Source: Veillonella sp. VA137
Lineage (GTDB): Bacteria; Bacillota; Negativicutes; Veillonellales; Veillonellaceae
Direction: 5' to 3'
DNA: 64,000 bases
NCBI RefSeq assembly: GCF_003992015.1
Contig: NZ_RQVK01000008.1
Span: forward strand, 1-64,000
Part shown: piece by piece, positions 37,719-46,232 of the stretch
Numbering within the stretch: the first letter of the stretch is position 1
How the letters are laid out: the number at the start of each line of letters is the position of its first letter
Notes under the pieces: generated by a model
Database searches by the model: none
Told to the model about the DNA's origin: nothing
What the model saw: the letters and a program-made list of their open reading frames with translations, nothing else
Translations under genes and position numbers: made by a program

Positions 37719-37852
37719 GAAAAATACATCATTTGTTTATAATATAGTTTATAACTATAATATCTTATATATAAATCGAGAAAGAAATTCTTCTACTTTA
37801 GTACATAATCCGCCTAGGGTGGTGTATAATAAAGACATAAAGGAGTTTGAAT

Positions 37853-38233
37853 ATGAATGTGAATGTATATATAGCAGTGGCGATTGGTGGGGCCATTGGT
37901 GCCATGACGCGGTATGGCATTGGGCAGTACATGGTCACGAAAGGTGCGCTGTATCCTTGGGGGACAGTACTAATAAATATGATAGGTTCCATGCTAATTG
38001 GCTTAGGTATGGCATATATTGAAGGGCAACCCAATGTGTCACCTTGGGTTAAGCTGTTATGTATTACAGGTTTTTTAGGTGGGCTTACAACTTTTTCGAC
38101 TTTTATCTTTGAAGGATATATGCTACAAGAAAAAGGGCTGTGGCATATGCTATCCTACATGGGTGGACAAGTATTAGTTGGGTATGGCCTATGCGGGCTG
38201 GCTTTCACCATTGGTAAACGAATGTGGGGTTAA
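37853..38233 (+). CDS. crcB: Fluoride ion channel CrcB/Fluc
   Basis: This small membrane protein of 126 residues and four membrane segments exports fluoride as a dual-topology dimer. The family motifs are GGAIGAMTRYGIG near residue 13, WGTVLINMIGSMLIG near 40 and GFLGGLTTFSTFIFE near 75 (the Thr/Ser/Phe track). The start is the ATG 37853, seven bases after AAGGAG. Only one copy is present here. I find no fluoride riboswitch in the leader. Confidence 0.93.
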   Translation: MNVNVYIAVAIGGAIGAMTRYGIGQYMVTKGALYPWGTVLINMIGSMLIGLGMAYIEGQPNVSPWVKLLCITGFLGGLTTFSTFIFEGYMLQEKGLWHMLSYMGGQVLVGYGLCGLAFTIGKRMWG

Positions 38234-38237
38234 TACG

Positions 38238-39224
38238 ATGAAAGAAATACATGTAAAAGATGCAGTGGGGCAAGCACTTTGCCACGATATTGTGCGCATC
38301 GTCATTGGAGAAGTAAAAGATACACCATTTAAACGAGGACACATCATCGCTGATGAAGATGTGGATTTATTATTACAATTAGGAAAAGAGCATATTTATG
38401 TGATGGAAGAATCCGATTATAATTTGGTTCATGAGGAGCAAGTAGCAGAAGAATTATATCGTTTCTGTGAGCATCCATCTATCAGTCCTACACCGGTACA
38501 ACAAGGCAAGATTGAAGCCTTGGCGAATCATGATGGTGTATTGACTGTGGATGTGGAAGGACTACATGAAATCAATAGTATTGGTGAATTGACCATTGTT
38601 ACAAGATTACACGGAACACCGGTAAAAGCTGGACAACCGGTAGCAGGCATGCGATGTATTCCATTATTATTAGAAGCATGGCAGTTGGAAGAAGCAAAGC
38701 GATTGCGTGAAGGTAAGGGTCCTATCTTACAAGTCCATCCATTTGTGCGCAAGAAAATGGGCATTGTTACTACAGGTAGTGAAGTCTTTGCAGGGCGCAT
38801 TCAAGATGCTTTCACAGCGGTTATTCAAGACCGTGTAGCGGACTATGGTGTGGAACTGGTAGCTCATGAAATTGTGCCAGATAATACAGATCAAATTGTA
38901 GAGGCCATAGACAAAGTAAAGTCCCAAGGAGCAGAGATTATATTCTGTACTGGTGGTATGAGCGTAGATCCTGATGATTTAACACCAGGTGCTATTGCAC
39001 GTCGGGCTAAAGAAGTAGTGACCTATGGATTACCAGTATTGCCAGGTTCTATGGTGTGCATTGCTTATTTGGAAGATAATACCCCTGTGCTAGGCGTACC
39101 GGGGGGTGTTTTATATAACAATCCGAGTGCCTTTGATGTGATTACGCCGCGCTTATTAGCAGATGTGCGAATCACAAAAGAAGATTGTATTCGTATGGGG
39201 CATGGTGGCTTTCAATCAAAATAA
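38238..39224 (+). CDS. Molybdopterin-binding protein, MoeA-like
   Basis: This 328-residue protein begins MKEIHVKDAVGQALCHDIVRI, a MoeA/SAF-type N-terminus. A MoCF-type domain lies in the second half, with MGIVTTGSEVFAGRIQDAF near residue 175 and FCTGGMSVDPDDLTPGAI near 238. It probably handles molybdopterin in cofactor synthesis or acts as a sensor; it is shorter than full MoeA (about 400 residues). It starts four bases after crcB, with GGGGTTAA as a weak ribosome site. Confidence 0.82.
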   Translation: MKEIHVKDAVGQALCHDIVRIVIGEVKDTPFKRGHIIADEDVDLLLQLGKEHIYVMEESDYNLVHEEQVAEELYRFCEHPSISPTPVQQGKIEALANHDGVLTVDVEGLHEINSIGELTIVTRLHGTPVKAGQPVAGMRCIPLLLEAWQLEEAKRLREGKGPILQVHPFVRKKMGIVTTGSEVFAGRIQDAFTAVIQDRVADYGVELVAHEIVPDNTDQIVEAIDKVKSQGAEIIFCTGGMSVDPDDLTPGAIARRAKEVVTYGLPVLPGSMVCIAYLEDNTPVLGVPGGVLYNNPSAFDVITPRLLADVRITKEDCIRMGHGGFQSK

Positions 39225-39247
39225 TTAGAATTTTGAGAAAAATTTGG

Positions 39248-39276
39248 TTGACAAAATCAAATCCCACCTATACAAT
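39248..39276 (+). promoter_or_regulatory. Promoter of cysK
   Basis: TTGACA (39248-39253) and TACAAT (39271-39276) are 17 bases apart, about 50 bases before the cysK start. No T-box or S-box structure is visible. Confidence 0.75.
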
Positions 39277-39328
39277 AGGAATAAATTTAAGTATTTTATA
39301 TATGAAGTCTAAGTAGAGGAGAATTATT

Positions 39329-40243
39329 ATGGCTGTTGTAAAAAATGCAATCGACTTAATTGGAAACACACCAATATATCGAATCCCAGATACTAATGTA
39401 TATGTAAAATTAGAAAAGTATAATGCTGGCGGCAGTGTAAAAGATCGTGCTGTCCTAGGTATGTTACAAGATGCAAAAGAAAAAGGCTTAATTAAAAATG
39501 ATACAATCATCGTGGAAGCCACTAGTGGTAACACGGGTATTGCTTTAGCAATGTTAGGTGCTATGTTGTCCATCAAAACAATTATTATTATGCCTGAAAG
39601 TATGAGTAAAGAACGCCGCGAATTAATCAAAGCGTACGGTGCACAATTAATTTTAACGCCAAAAGAATTAGGCATGAAAGGTGCTCTTGGAAAAGCGCAA
39701 GAAATTCTTGATAACTATCCAAGTGCGGTAACACTAGGTCAATTTGTGAACCCAGCAAATCCAACGGCTCACTATGAAACAACGGCAAAAGAAATTTTAC
39801 GTGATGTACCGAATGTAGGTATTTTCGTAGCAGGTATTGGCACAGGTGGTACTTTCACAGGTGTTACTAAAGCTTTGAAAGAGCAACATCCGTACATTAA
39901 AGCGGTTGCAGTAGAACCAGAAGGGTCTCCAGTGATTTCTCGAGGTACTGGCGGTGTTCATAAAATCCAAGGTCTTGGGGCTGGATTCATTCCAGAAAAC
40001 TTCGACTCTTCCTTGATGGATGAAGTACAAACAGTCACTGATGAAGATGCTATCGAAGAAGTAGGTAACTTCATGCGAGAAACTGGTATTGGTATCGGCA
40101 TTTCCTCCGCGGCGGCTATCTTGGTAGCTCGTCAATACGGTCGTAAATTCCCAGATGTGGACGTTGTCGTAGTAGCTCCAGATGGAGTAGAAAAATATCT
40201 ATCTATGATTCAATTTGAAAGCGTAGATTGGATTCATTCTTAA
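39329..40243 (+). CDS. cysK: Cysteine synthase (O-acetylserine sulfhydrylase)
   Basis: This 304-residue PLP enzyme makes cysteine from O-acetylserine and sulfide. The PLP lysine is in GGSVKDRAV near residue 40, the asparagine loop EATSGNTGIALA near 67, and the phosphate loop GIGTGGTFTGV near 172. It is paired with cysE downstream, separated by a hairpin, so the two probably form one transcript with partial attenuation. Confidence 0.94.
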   Translation: MAVVKNAIDLIGNTPIYRIPDTNVYVKLEKYNAGGSVKDRAVLGMLQDAKEKGLIKNDTIIVEATSGNTGIALAMLGAMLSIKTIIIMPESMSKERRELIKAYGAQLILTPKELGMKGALGKAQEILDNYPSAVTLGQFVNPANPTAHYETTAKEILRDVPNVGIFVAGIGTGGTFTGVTKALKEQHPYIKAVAVEPEGSPVISRGTGGVHKIQGLGAGFIPENFDSSLMDEVQTVTDEDAIEEVGNFMRETGIGIGISSAAAILVARQYGRKFPDVDVVVVAPDGVEKYLSMIQFESVDWIHS

Positions 40244-40259
40244 TCGATTGTGATACGAA

Positions 40260-40288
40260 AGATAGCATGGTCTAGGCCATGCTATCTC
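40260..40288 (+). terminator. Hairpin between cysK and cysE
   Basis: AGATAGCATGG and CCATGCTATCT form a strong stem. Hardly any T run follows, so it could protect or attenuate the message rather than end it. Confidence 0.6.
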
Positions 40289-40305
40289 TGTATAGGGAGG
40301 TATTT

Positions 40306-40932
40306 ATGAGAGAGGTATGGAATTCCATTCGATACAACATACAGCGCGTATTACAATCAGATCCAGCGGCTACCTCTTGGTTTATGGTGGTTTGGACATA
40401 TCCTCATATAACAGCTTTATTTTGGCATTTTTTTGCGCATCGCCTGTACCGAAAAGGCTGGTTTACGTTAGCTCGGCGTGTGGCGTTACATGCACGTCGG
40501 GTAACGGGTATAGAGATTCATCCAGGAGCGCAAATTGGGAAAGGCTTATTTATTGACCATGGTATGGGAGTTGTCATTGGTGAAACGGCTATTGTAGGAG
40601 ATAATGTGACGCTCTTTCATGGAGTGACTCTTGGAGGGATGGATTCTCGTAAGATAAAACGTCATCCTACGGTGGAAGATGATGTGCTCATTGGTGCTGG
40701 TACAAAGGTGCTAGGTGATATTACGGTGGGAAAAGGTTCAAAAATAGGTTGTAATCTGGTCATTAAGCGAGATGTTCCTAGAAATGTAATTATTTTTGAA
40801 ACGGAACCTGACCATATTATCTATCGTCGTCCTAAAGTAGATCGTTTTGACAAAGGGTCCTATGTACCACGACGGCATGCATTGCCATTAGAGCCTAACG
40901 AGTTTACAGACCATATGGCGTGGCATATCTAG
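40306..40932 (+). CDS. cysE: Serine O-acetyltransferase
   Basis: This 208-residue enzyme acetylates serine to supply cysK. The C-terminal left-handed beta helix is built from hexapeptide repeats (IEIHPGAQIGKGLFIDHGMG and VIGETAIVGDNVTLFHGVTL), with the catalytic Asp-His in IDHGMG. It is the short form without the large N-terminal domain of E. coli CysE. AGGGAGG precedes the ATG 40306; the upstream start in the frame lies inside the hairpin. Confidence 0.93.
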   Translation: MREVWNSIRYNIQRVLQSDPAATSWFMVVWTYPHITALFWHFFAHRLYRKGWFTLARRVALHARRVTGIEIHPGAQIGKGLFIDHGMGVVIGETAIVGDNVTLFHGVTLGGMDSRKIKRHPTVEDDVLIGAGTKVLGDITVGKGSKIGCNLVIKRDVPRNVIIFETEPDHIIYRRPKVDRFDKGSYVPRRHALPLEPNEFTDHMAWHI

Positions 40933-40940
40933 GAGGAACT

Positions 40941-41729
40941 ATGAGAGAGTTGCGATTAGGCATTGTTCAATTAGCCACAGAAATTGAGCAAGTGGATAAA
41001 AATTTTGATATTCTAGCAGAAAAAGTGCGAGATGTAGCTAAGCAAGGAGTGGATGTAGTCGTATTGCCAGAAACATGGAATACAGGATTTATAACGGGTT
41101 CAAAGTTACATGCATTGGCAGATGAAGGTGGTCAACGGTCACAATCTTTGTTACAGGAATTAGCGCAATCAGAACATGTGAATATCTTTGGTGGATCAGT
41201 GGCTGTCAAAGAAGGAGATTCCAGCTACAATAGAACCTATGTGTTCAACCGCAAAGGGGAATTGTTATCTACGTATGATAAGATGCATGGCTTTAGTCCA
41301 GCTAAAGAAGATCAATATTTTACAGGTGGTACTGCTATCCACCAATTTGAATTTGATGGAGTACTTTGCTCTAGTGCCACTTGTTATGATATTCGTTTTC
41401 CTGAGCTAATTCGTAAATCTGCCTTACAAGGGATAGAACTATTCTTTTTACCCGCTCAGTGGCCAATGCTACGTTTGCATCATTGGTGCATATTGAATCA
41501 AGCGAGAGCAATAGAAAATCAAATGTATTTCTGTAGTGTTAATGGTTGTGGCACTATTGGTAAGTTACCCATGGCAGGTCACTCGATGGTAGTAGACCCG
41601 TGGGGAGAAGTGCTACTAGAATGTGATGAAACGCCGCAAATACAAACCATTACTATCGATGTAGATACGGTAAAAGATATTCGGTCTAAAATCAATGTGT
41701 TCCGGGATCGGAAACCTAATTGCTATTAA
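40941..41729 (+). CDS. Nitrilase-superfamily amidohydrolase (omega-amidase type)
   Basis: This 262-residue carbon-nitrogen hydrolase keeps the Glu-Lys-Cys triad: LPETWN near residue 42, YDKMHGF near 110 and SATCYDIRFPE near 145. The sequence is closest in pattern to omega-amidase / YafV-type enzymes, which clear alpha-keto amides left by transaminases. AGGAGGA lies seven bases before the ATG 40941, and cysE ends eight bases upstream, so it belongs to the same operon. The substrate is inferred. Confidence 0.85.
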   Translation: MRELRLGIVQLATEIEQVDKNFDILAEKVRDVAKQGVDVVVLPETWNTGFITGSKLHALADEGGQRSQSLLQELAQSEHVNIFGGSVAVKEGDSSYNRTYVFNRKGELLSTYDKMHGFSPAKEDQYFTGGTAIHQFEFDGVLCSSATCYDIRFPELIRKSALQGIELFFLPAQWPMLRLHHWCILNQARAIENQMYFCSVNGCGTIGKLPMAGHSMVVDPWGEVLLECDETPQIQTITIDVDTVKDIRSKINVFRDRKPNCY

Positions 41730-41766
41730 AAAAATATCTATGCATTTTAGGAATATATAAAATTGT

Positions 41767-41804
41767 CCATAGGTATTGCCAAGATGTAATACCTATGGTA
41801 TATT
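41767..41804 (+). promoter_or_regulatory. Promoter of the tRNA cluster, overlapping a hairpin
   Basis: TTGCCA (41776-41781) and TATATT (41799-41804) are 17 bases apart, about 20 bases before the first tRNA. The perfect stem CCATAGGTATT/AATACCTATGG (41767-41798) overlaps the promoter and may also stop transcripts from the nitrilase gene. Confidence 0.65.
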
Positions 41805-41823
41805 ATATGAGTACTTAGTACAC

Positions 41824-41899
41824 GGCCCCGTGGTGTAGCGGTTAACATGTCGCCCTGTCACGGCGAAGATCGTCGGTTCAAATCCGATCGGGGTCGCCA
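41824..41899 (+). tRNA. tRNA-Asp (GTC)
   Basis: A complete cloverleaf of 76 bases with encoded CCA. The acceptor GGCCCCG pairs with CGGGGTC, and the anticodon GTC lies in the loop CTGTCAC. Confidence 0.97.
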
Positions 41900-41905
41900 C
41901 TATTT

Positions 41906-41981
<76 letters not shown>

Positions 41982-41995
41982 TATACAATCCTCAT

Positions 41996-42081
41996 GCGGA
42001 TGTGGTGGAATGGCAGACACGCCATCTTGAGGGGGTGGTGAGCGTACGCTCGTATGGGTTCAAGTCCCATCATCCGCACCA
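41996..42081 (+). tRNA. tRNA-Leu (GAG)
   Basis: 86 bases with a long variable arm (GAGCGTACGCTC) and encoded CCA. The acceptor is GCGGATG/CATCCGC, and the loop TTGAGGG carries GAG. Confidence 0.95.
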
Positions 42082-42086
42082 AACGA

Positions 42087-42161
42087 GGGCCTATAGCTCA
42101 GGGGTAGAGCAACCGGCTCATAACCGGTCGGTCCCTGGTTCAAATCCAGGTGGGCCCACCA
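42087..42161 (+). tRNA. tRNA with CAT anticodon (elongator Met or Ile2)
   Basis: 75 bases with encoded CCA. The acceptor GGGCCTA pairs with TGGGCCC, so it is not the initiator (which has an unpaired first base). The anticodon CAT lies in the loop CTCATAA. C4-G69 and C5-G68 match pairs that TilS uses in E. coli Ile2, so isoleucine (lysidine-modified) identity is possible. The sequence alone does not settle it. Confidence 0.92.
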
Positions 42162-42167
42162 TAAGAG

Positions 42168-42198
42168 ACCATCTCACTTTGTGAGATGGTTTTTTGTT
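42168..42198 (+). terminator. Terminator of the tRNA cluster
   Basis: ACCATCTCAC and GTGAGATGGT pair around a TTT loop, with a T run after. Confidence 0.93.
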
Positions 42199-42294
42199 AT
42201 CTATAAGGGTTCATTGTATAATGAAAGCATGAGCTTTATAGTATTTCTAAGTAAGAAATTCCGTTGAAGATGTAATTAGAATGTGAGATAGACT

Positions 42295-42978
42295 ATGGCA
42301 CTTTCAAAACGATTAGAACAAGTATTGCATATGATTCCACAGTGTCAAACGGTGGCAGATGTGGGTACAGATCACGGGTATTTGGCGGTGGCTTGTATAG
42401 AAGCAGGCGTGGCTAAAGAGGTCATTGCCATTGATGTCAATCAAGGACCGTTAGAGTCTGCCAAAGGATTGGTGAAAGAACGAAAGTTAGAAGAATCTAT
42501 TGAATGCCGATTAGGAGATGGATTGGCAGCTACAAAACAGGGAGAAGTAGATTGTGCAGTGATTTGTGGCATGGGTGGAGAGTTGATGCAACACATCATC
42601 ACGGTAGGACCAGAACTATTGGAAACCTATGTGCTGCAACCACAAAGCCATCGACGAGAGTTGAAACAATTTTTAGTAGATCAAGGGTATGGCATTGTTC
42701 AAGAGAAATGTTTATTAGAGGGCAATCAATATTATGACATGTGGTTAGTACAACGAGGCACTACTTCCGTGTATAATGAGCTACCTAGAGAATCGATGTT
42801 ATGGGAATATGGTGCTTTGTTACAACAAGAACAATCTGAAGTTTGGACACAGCACATACAACGTAGAATGAAAACGTTGCAATCTATTCTACAACATATG
42901 CGTGATACAGCGAAGTCTAGTGATGCGGTTCAGGTGATGGAACAAGAATTGCAAGCCTTACAAGGTATTTTACAATAG
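42295..42978 (+). CDS. trmK: tRNA (adenine(22)-N(1))-methyltransferase
   Basis: This 227-residue Rossmann-fold enzyme methylates A22 of tRNAs. The SAM-binding TVADVGTDHGYLAVA is near residue 20, and CAVICGMGGELMQHI near 85 is the typical NPPM-like replacement in this family. A helical C-terminal domain follows. It is next to the nif3-like gene, the same order as in Bacillus. There is no strong ribosome site before the ATG 42295. Confidence 0.9.
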   Translation: MALSKRLEQVLHMIPQCQTVADVGTDHGYLAVACIEAGVAKEVIAIDVNQGPLESAKGLVKERKLEESIECRLGDGLAATKQGEVDCAVICGMGGELMQHIITVGPELLETYVLQPQSHRRELKQFLVDQGYGIVQEKCLLEGNQYYDMWLVQRGTTSVYNELPRESMLWEYGALLQQEQSEVWTQHIQRRMKTLQSILQHMRDTAKSSDAVQVMEQELQALQGILQ

Positions 42979-43067
42979 GTACAGGTGAAACTTTCACAAA
43001 AAATGTCTAACCATTGATGCGTATAGAATGTTATATCATACCTTGAAATGGTGGATAGGAGGTATAT

Positions 43068-44177
43068 ATGGTTACTATGAAAGAGATTGCTCAAGCCATT
43101 GAGCGCCAAGCGCCATTGCAGTTGCAAGAGTCTTGGGATAATTGCGGATTACAAGTGGGATCTATGAGTTCAACCGTGCAACGTGTGTTAACGGCATTAG
43201 ATGTGACGTCAGAAGTAGTAGCAGAAGCGATAGAGGAACACGTAGATGTAATTGTGACACATCATCCGATGATTTTCAAAGGTATCAAATCTATCAACAC
43301 GGATACGATGCAAGGAAAGATGATTAAAGATCTATTATGTCATAGTATTAATGTGTATAGTGCGCATACGAATTTAGATGTTGCTGAGGGTGGTCTTAAT
43401 GACGAGGTAGCTAGACGACTAGGGTTACAAGGTATACAAGGGCTAGAAGAAACAGGACGAGATGTAGCCTATAAGGTGGCTGTCTATGTGCCCGTTACGC
43501 ATAGTGAACAACTTCGCCAAGCCATGGGTGATGTGGGGGCAGGTCATATCGGTATGTACAGTCATTGTAGTTTTTCTGTCGCTGGAGAAGGAAGGTTCTT
43601 GCCCTTAGAAGGGACGAATCCTTTCATCGGTCATGTGGGCTCTATCGAAACGGTGCAAGAAGAACGGATTGAGACGGTAGTCCCTAAGAAATTGCTAGGT
43701 GCAGTATTAGGTGCTATGGAACAGGTTCATCCTTATGAAGAAATTGCCTACGATATAGTAGCCTTAGAGAATGCCTGTGATGCACACTATATTGGTCGCA
43801 TTGGTAATTTACCACAACCACTATCGATAGAGGACTTCAAAGAAGTATTGCAATCTGTATTCCCTCACAGTCAATTGCGTTGGGGTGGGGCTAAGCCATC
43901 ATCCATTCAGCGCATTGGTCTATGCACAGGTAGTGGAGCAGAGTTCATTAAAATAGCAGCCAAGAAAAAAGCGGATGTGTATATCACTGGGGATGTGAAA
44001 TACCATGATATGCAACTAGCAAAAGAATTAGGAATCACAGTAGTGGATGCAGGTCATTATGGTACAGAATACATGAGTCAAACACTATTAAAACAAATGA
44101 TAGAAAAGAGTTTTACAGCAGATGAAGTAGAAGTCATAGAAAGTAATGTACAAAGAGATTTTTTCTTTAAAGTCTGA
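43068..44177 (+). CDS. Nif3-like dinuclear metal-centre hexameric protein
   Basis: This 369-residue protein has the Nif3/YqfO pattern with an inserted PII/CutA-like domain (about residues 135-235). The metal-binding segments are VTHHPMIFKGIKS near 62, SAHTNLDVAEGG near 100 and DAGHYGTEYM near 325. It may act as a cyclohydrolase-like enzyme or metal chaperone; its function is unsettled. AGGAGGT precedes the ATG, and trmK is the upstream partner. Confidence 0.9.
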   Translation: MVTMKEIAQAIERQAPLQLQESWDNCGLQVGSMSSTVQRVLTALDVTSEVVAEAIEEHVDVIVTHHPMIFKGIKSINTDTMQGKMIKDLLCHSINVYSAHTNLDVAEGGLNDEVARRLGLQGIQGLEETGRDVAYKVAVYVPVTHSEQLRQAMGDVGAGHIGMYSHCSFSVAGEGRFLPLEGTNPFIGHVGSIETVQEERIETVVPKKLLGAVLGAMEQVHPYEEIAYDIVALENACDAHYIGRIGNLPQPLSIEDFKEVLQSVFPHSQLRWGGAKPSSIQRIGLCTGSGAEFIKIAAKKKADVYITGDVKYHDMQLAKELGITVVDAGHYGTEYMSQTLLKQMIEKSFTADEVEVIESNVQRDFFFKV

Positions 44178-44208
44178 GCACTTTCGGTTATAATAAAAGG
44201 AAGAGCTA

Positions 44209-44237
44209 TTGACCACACGAGTGGTCTATGCTAGACT
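44209..44237 (+). promoter_or_regulatory. Promoter of the RNase P RNA
   Basis: TTGACC (44209-44214) and TAGACT (44232-44237) are 17 bases apart, placing the start near 44243. Confidence 0.65.
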
Positions 44238-44239
44238 TA

Positions 44240-44586
44240 AACAGTAAGTATGAAAGGCGATTGCAAGTCTCTTGACTTGAGGAAAGTCCGAGCTCCATAG
44301 GGCAGGATGCCGGCTAACGGCCGGCGTGGGTGACCATAGGGAATAGTGCCACAGAAAAGTAAACCGCCACCTTCGGGTGGTAAGGGTGGAACGGTCGCGG
44401 TAAGAGCGCACCAGGTACATGGTAACATGTATGCTCGGTAAACCCCATCCGGAGCAAGGCCGAATAGGAAAGGGTTAAGGGTTGCCCGCCTACCTTTCGG
44501 GTTGTGCCGCTTGAGCGTATAGGCAACTATGCGCCTAGAAAGATAATCGCCACTGCGAAAGCAGGACAGAACTCGGCTTATTGATT
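44240..44586 (+). ncRNA. rnpB: RNase P RNA (A-type)
   Basis: This is the catalytic RNA that matures tRNA 5' ends. The highly conserved 5' core GAGGAAAGTCCGAGCTCC (44279 onward), the P-loop stretches CCACAGAAA and GGTAAACCCC, and the 3' core AGATAATCGCCAC and ACAGAACTCGGCTTA are all present. The ends are set by the P1 stem CAGTAAG/CTTATTG. Length is about 345 bases, normal for an A-type RNA. Confidence 0.96.
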
Positions 44587-44594
44587 GCTTGCTC

Positions 44595-44622
44595 AAAACC
44601 GCTCTTCGGAGCGGTTTTGTTA
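44595..44622 (+). terminator. Terminator of rnpB
   Basis: AAAACCGCTC and GAGCGGTTTT pair around TTCG. Confidence 0.93.
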
Positions 44623-44639
44623 TTGTAGGAGGTATCGTT

Positions 44640-44957
44640 ATGAAATTAGAATCCATTAAAACCTATGAAGAGTTTAAATCCATTGTCAAAGGTGATGACG
44701 AAATCGTACTAGCTTGTTTTACGGCAGAATGGTGTGATCCATGCAAGCTGATGAAAGAAGAATTAGATGTGTTGCACGATGAATTACAAGGTGTGGCACG
44801 CATGATTGCCATCGATATTGACGAATCGAAAGAGATTGTCTTAAAAGAAGATGTACAAGGGGTACCAACAATTATTTGCTATAAAAAAGGAAAACAAAAA
44901 GATCGTATCGGTGGCTATAAAAAAGCAGCCTCTGTACGTAAGTTATTGAAACTATAA
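44640..44957 (+). CDS. Thioredoxin-family protein
   Basis: This cytosolic 105-residue protein has the thioredoxin fold and the redox motif EWCDPCKLMKEEL near residue 28, where standard thioredoxin has WCGPCK. The cis-proline segment QGVPTIICYKKGK is near 76. It lacks a signal peptide, so it acts inside the cell. It stands just before the hydrogenase operon with 132 bases between, so a link to hydrogenase maturation is possible but not shown. AGGAGGT precedes the ATG 44640. Confidence 0.88.
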   Translation: MKLESIKTYEEFKSIVKGDDEIVLACFTAEWCDPCKLMKEELDVLHDELQGVARMIAIDIDESKEIVLKEDVQGVPTIICYKKGKQKDRIGGYKKAASVRKLLKL

Positions 44958-45089
44958 ATAGAGGATATAAAAATATTTTTACAAATTAGTGATTAATATT
45001 CTATAGTAGGAATACCTTTCATGGTATACTATGGATGTATATTAATTTATATAGACGCTATAAAGTTATTGCAAGAAAGGGGCTTTTTT

Positions 45090-46232
45090 GTGAAAGAATC
45101 ATTGAATAGTCTTTGGAATCTATTCCAAGAGCGTAAATTAAGCCGACGTACTTTTATGAAATCCTGTGTAGCTTTAACTGCTATTTTAGGGTTGCCGCCA
45201 GCATTGACGAACAAAGTCGTAGCAGCGGCAGAAACAAAAGAATTACCTACGGTGATTTGGTTGCATGGTCATGAATGTACAGGGTGTGACGAATCTTTTA
45301 TTCGCTCCACATCGCCTTTCGCATCTGATGTGATTTTAAATATGATTGCCTTAGAGTATGATGATACTTTAGCTGCTGCAGCAGGGGAACCATTTGAACA
45401 TCATTTACATCACTTGTTAGAAAGTAAAAAAGGTAAGTATGTATTGGCTGTTGAAGGTGGCGTTCCATTGGATGAAAATGGATCTTACTGCCAAGTTGGT
45501 GGACGTCCATTTGTAGATGTATTGAAAGAATGCGCTGAAGGGGCTGCTTTCATCATCGAATACGGCTCTTGTGCAGCTTGGGGCGGCATTCAAGCGGCAA
45601 AACCGAACCCAACAAATACAGTATCTGTTTCTTCTATTGTAAAAGGTAAAAAAATCATTAAAGTACCTGGATGCCCTCCGATTCCAGAGGTTATGACTGG
45701 TGTGATTATGCATTATGCTTTATTTGGCGAAATTCCACCTCTTGATGTAGAAGGAAGACCAAAACAATTCTATGGCAATCGTATCCATGATACATGCTAT
45801 CGTCGTCCTTTCTTTGATTCTGGATTGTTTGTGGAACATTTTGATGATGATGCATCGAAAGCTGGTTGGTGTCTATATAAAGTAGGTTGCCGTGGACCAG
45901 AAACATATAACTCTTGTGGCAATTTGCGTTGGTGGAATGGGTTGTCCTATCCAATTCAATCTGGACATGGTTGTATTGGTTGCTCTGAAAAGGGATTCTG
46001 GGACAATGATAACTTTTATCAACGATTGCCTCATATTCATACCCCAAACACTATCACTGATGTGGATACATTAGGAACAGTGGCAGGATTCGGCGCATTT
46101 GGTGCTGTAGTGGCTCATGGTGGTATTACGCTAGCGAAACATAAATATGATTCTATCCAAGAAGAGAAAAAATATTTAGCAGAACAAGAAGCAAAACAAA
46201 AAGAAGTGGAACAGAAAGGTAGTGACCAATAA
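45090..46232 (+). CDS. hyaA: [NiFe] uptake hydrogenase small subunit
   Basis: This iron-sulfur subunit of 380 residues passes electrons from the Ni-Fe site to cytochrome b. The twin-arginine signal SRRTFMK is near residue 18, so the folded pair is exported. Cluster ligands are ECTGCDESF, EYGSCAAWGG, PGCPPIPE, HDTCYRR, KVGCRGPETYNSC and HGCIGCSEKGFWD. The proximal site CTGC lacks the two extra cysteines of oxygen-tolerant enzymes, so this is probably oxygen-sensitive. A C-terminal membrane anchor (VAGFGAFGAVVAHGGI) precedes a charged tail. The GTG 45090 follows AAAGGGG by seven bases; the longer frame has no ribosome site. Confidence 0.95.
   Translation: MKESLNSLWNLFQERKLSRRTFMKSCVALTAILGLPPALTNKVVAAAETKELPTVIWLHGHECTGCDESFIRSTSPFASDVILNMIALEYDDTLAAAAGEPFEHHLHHLLESKKGKYVLAVEGGVPLDENGSYCQVGGRPFVDVLKECAEGAAFIIEYGSCAAWGGIQAAKPNPTNTVSVSSIVKGKKIIKVPGCPPIPEVMTGVIMHYALFGEIPPLDVEGRPKQFYGNRIHDTCYRRPFFDSGLFVEHFDDDASKAGWCLYKVGCRGPETYNSCGNLRWWNGLSYPIQSGHGCIGCSEKGFWDNDNFYQRLPHIHTPNTITDVDTLGTVAGFGAFGAVVAHGGITLAKHKYDSIQEEKKYLAEQEAKQKEVEQKGSDQ

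Noticed and set aside
37771-37852. Fluoride riboswitch before crcB
   Set aside because: I looked for the conserved GG-GAUGG and later CUGAUGGC-type segments and found neither.
44226-44656. Open frames on the minus strand at the RNase P RNA
   Set aside because: The sequence is fully explained by the conserved rnpB cores.
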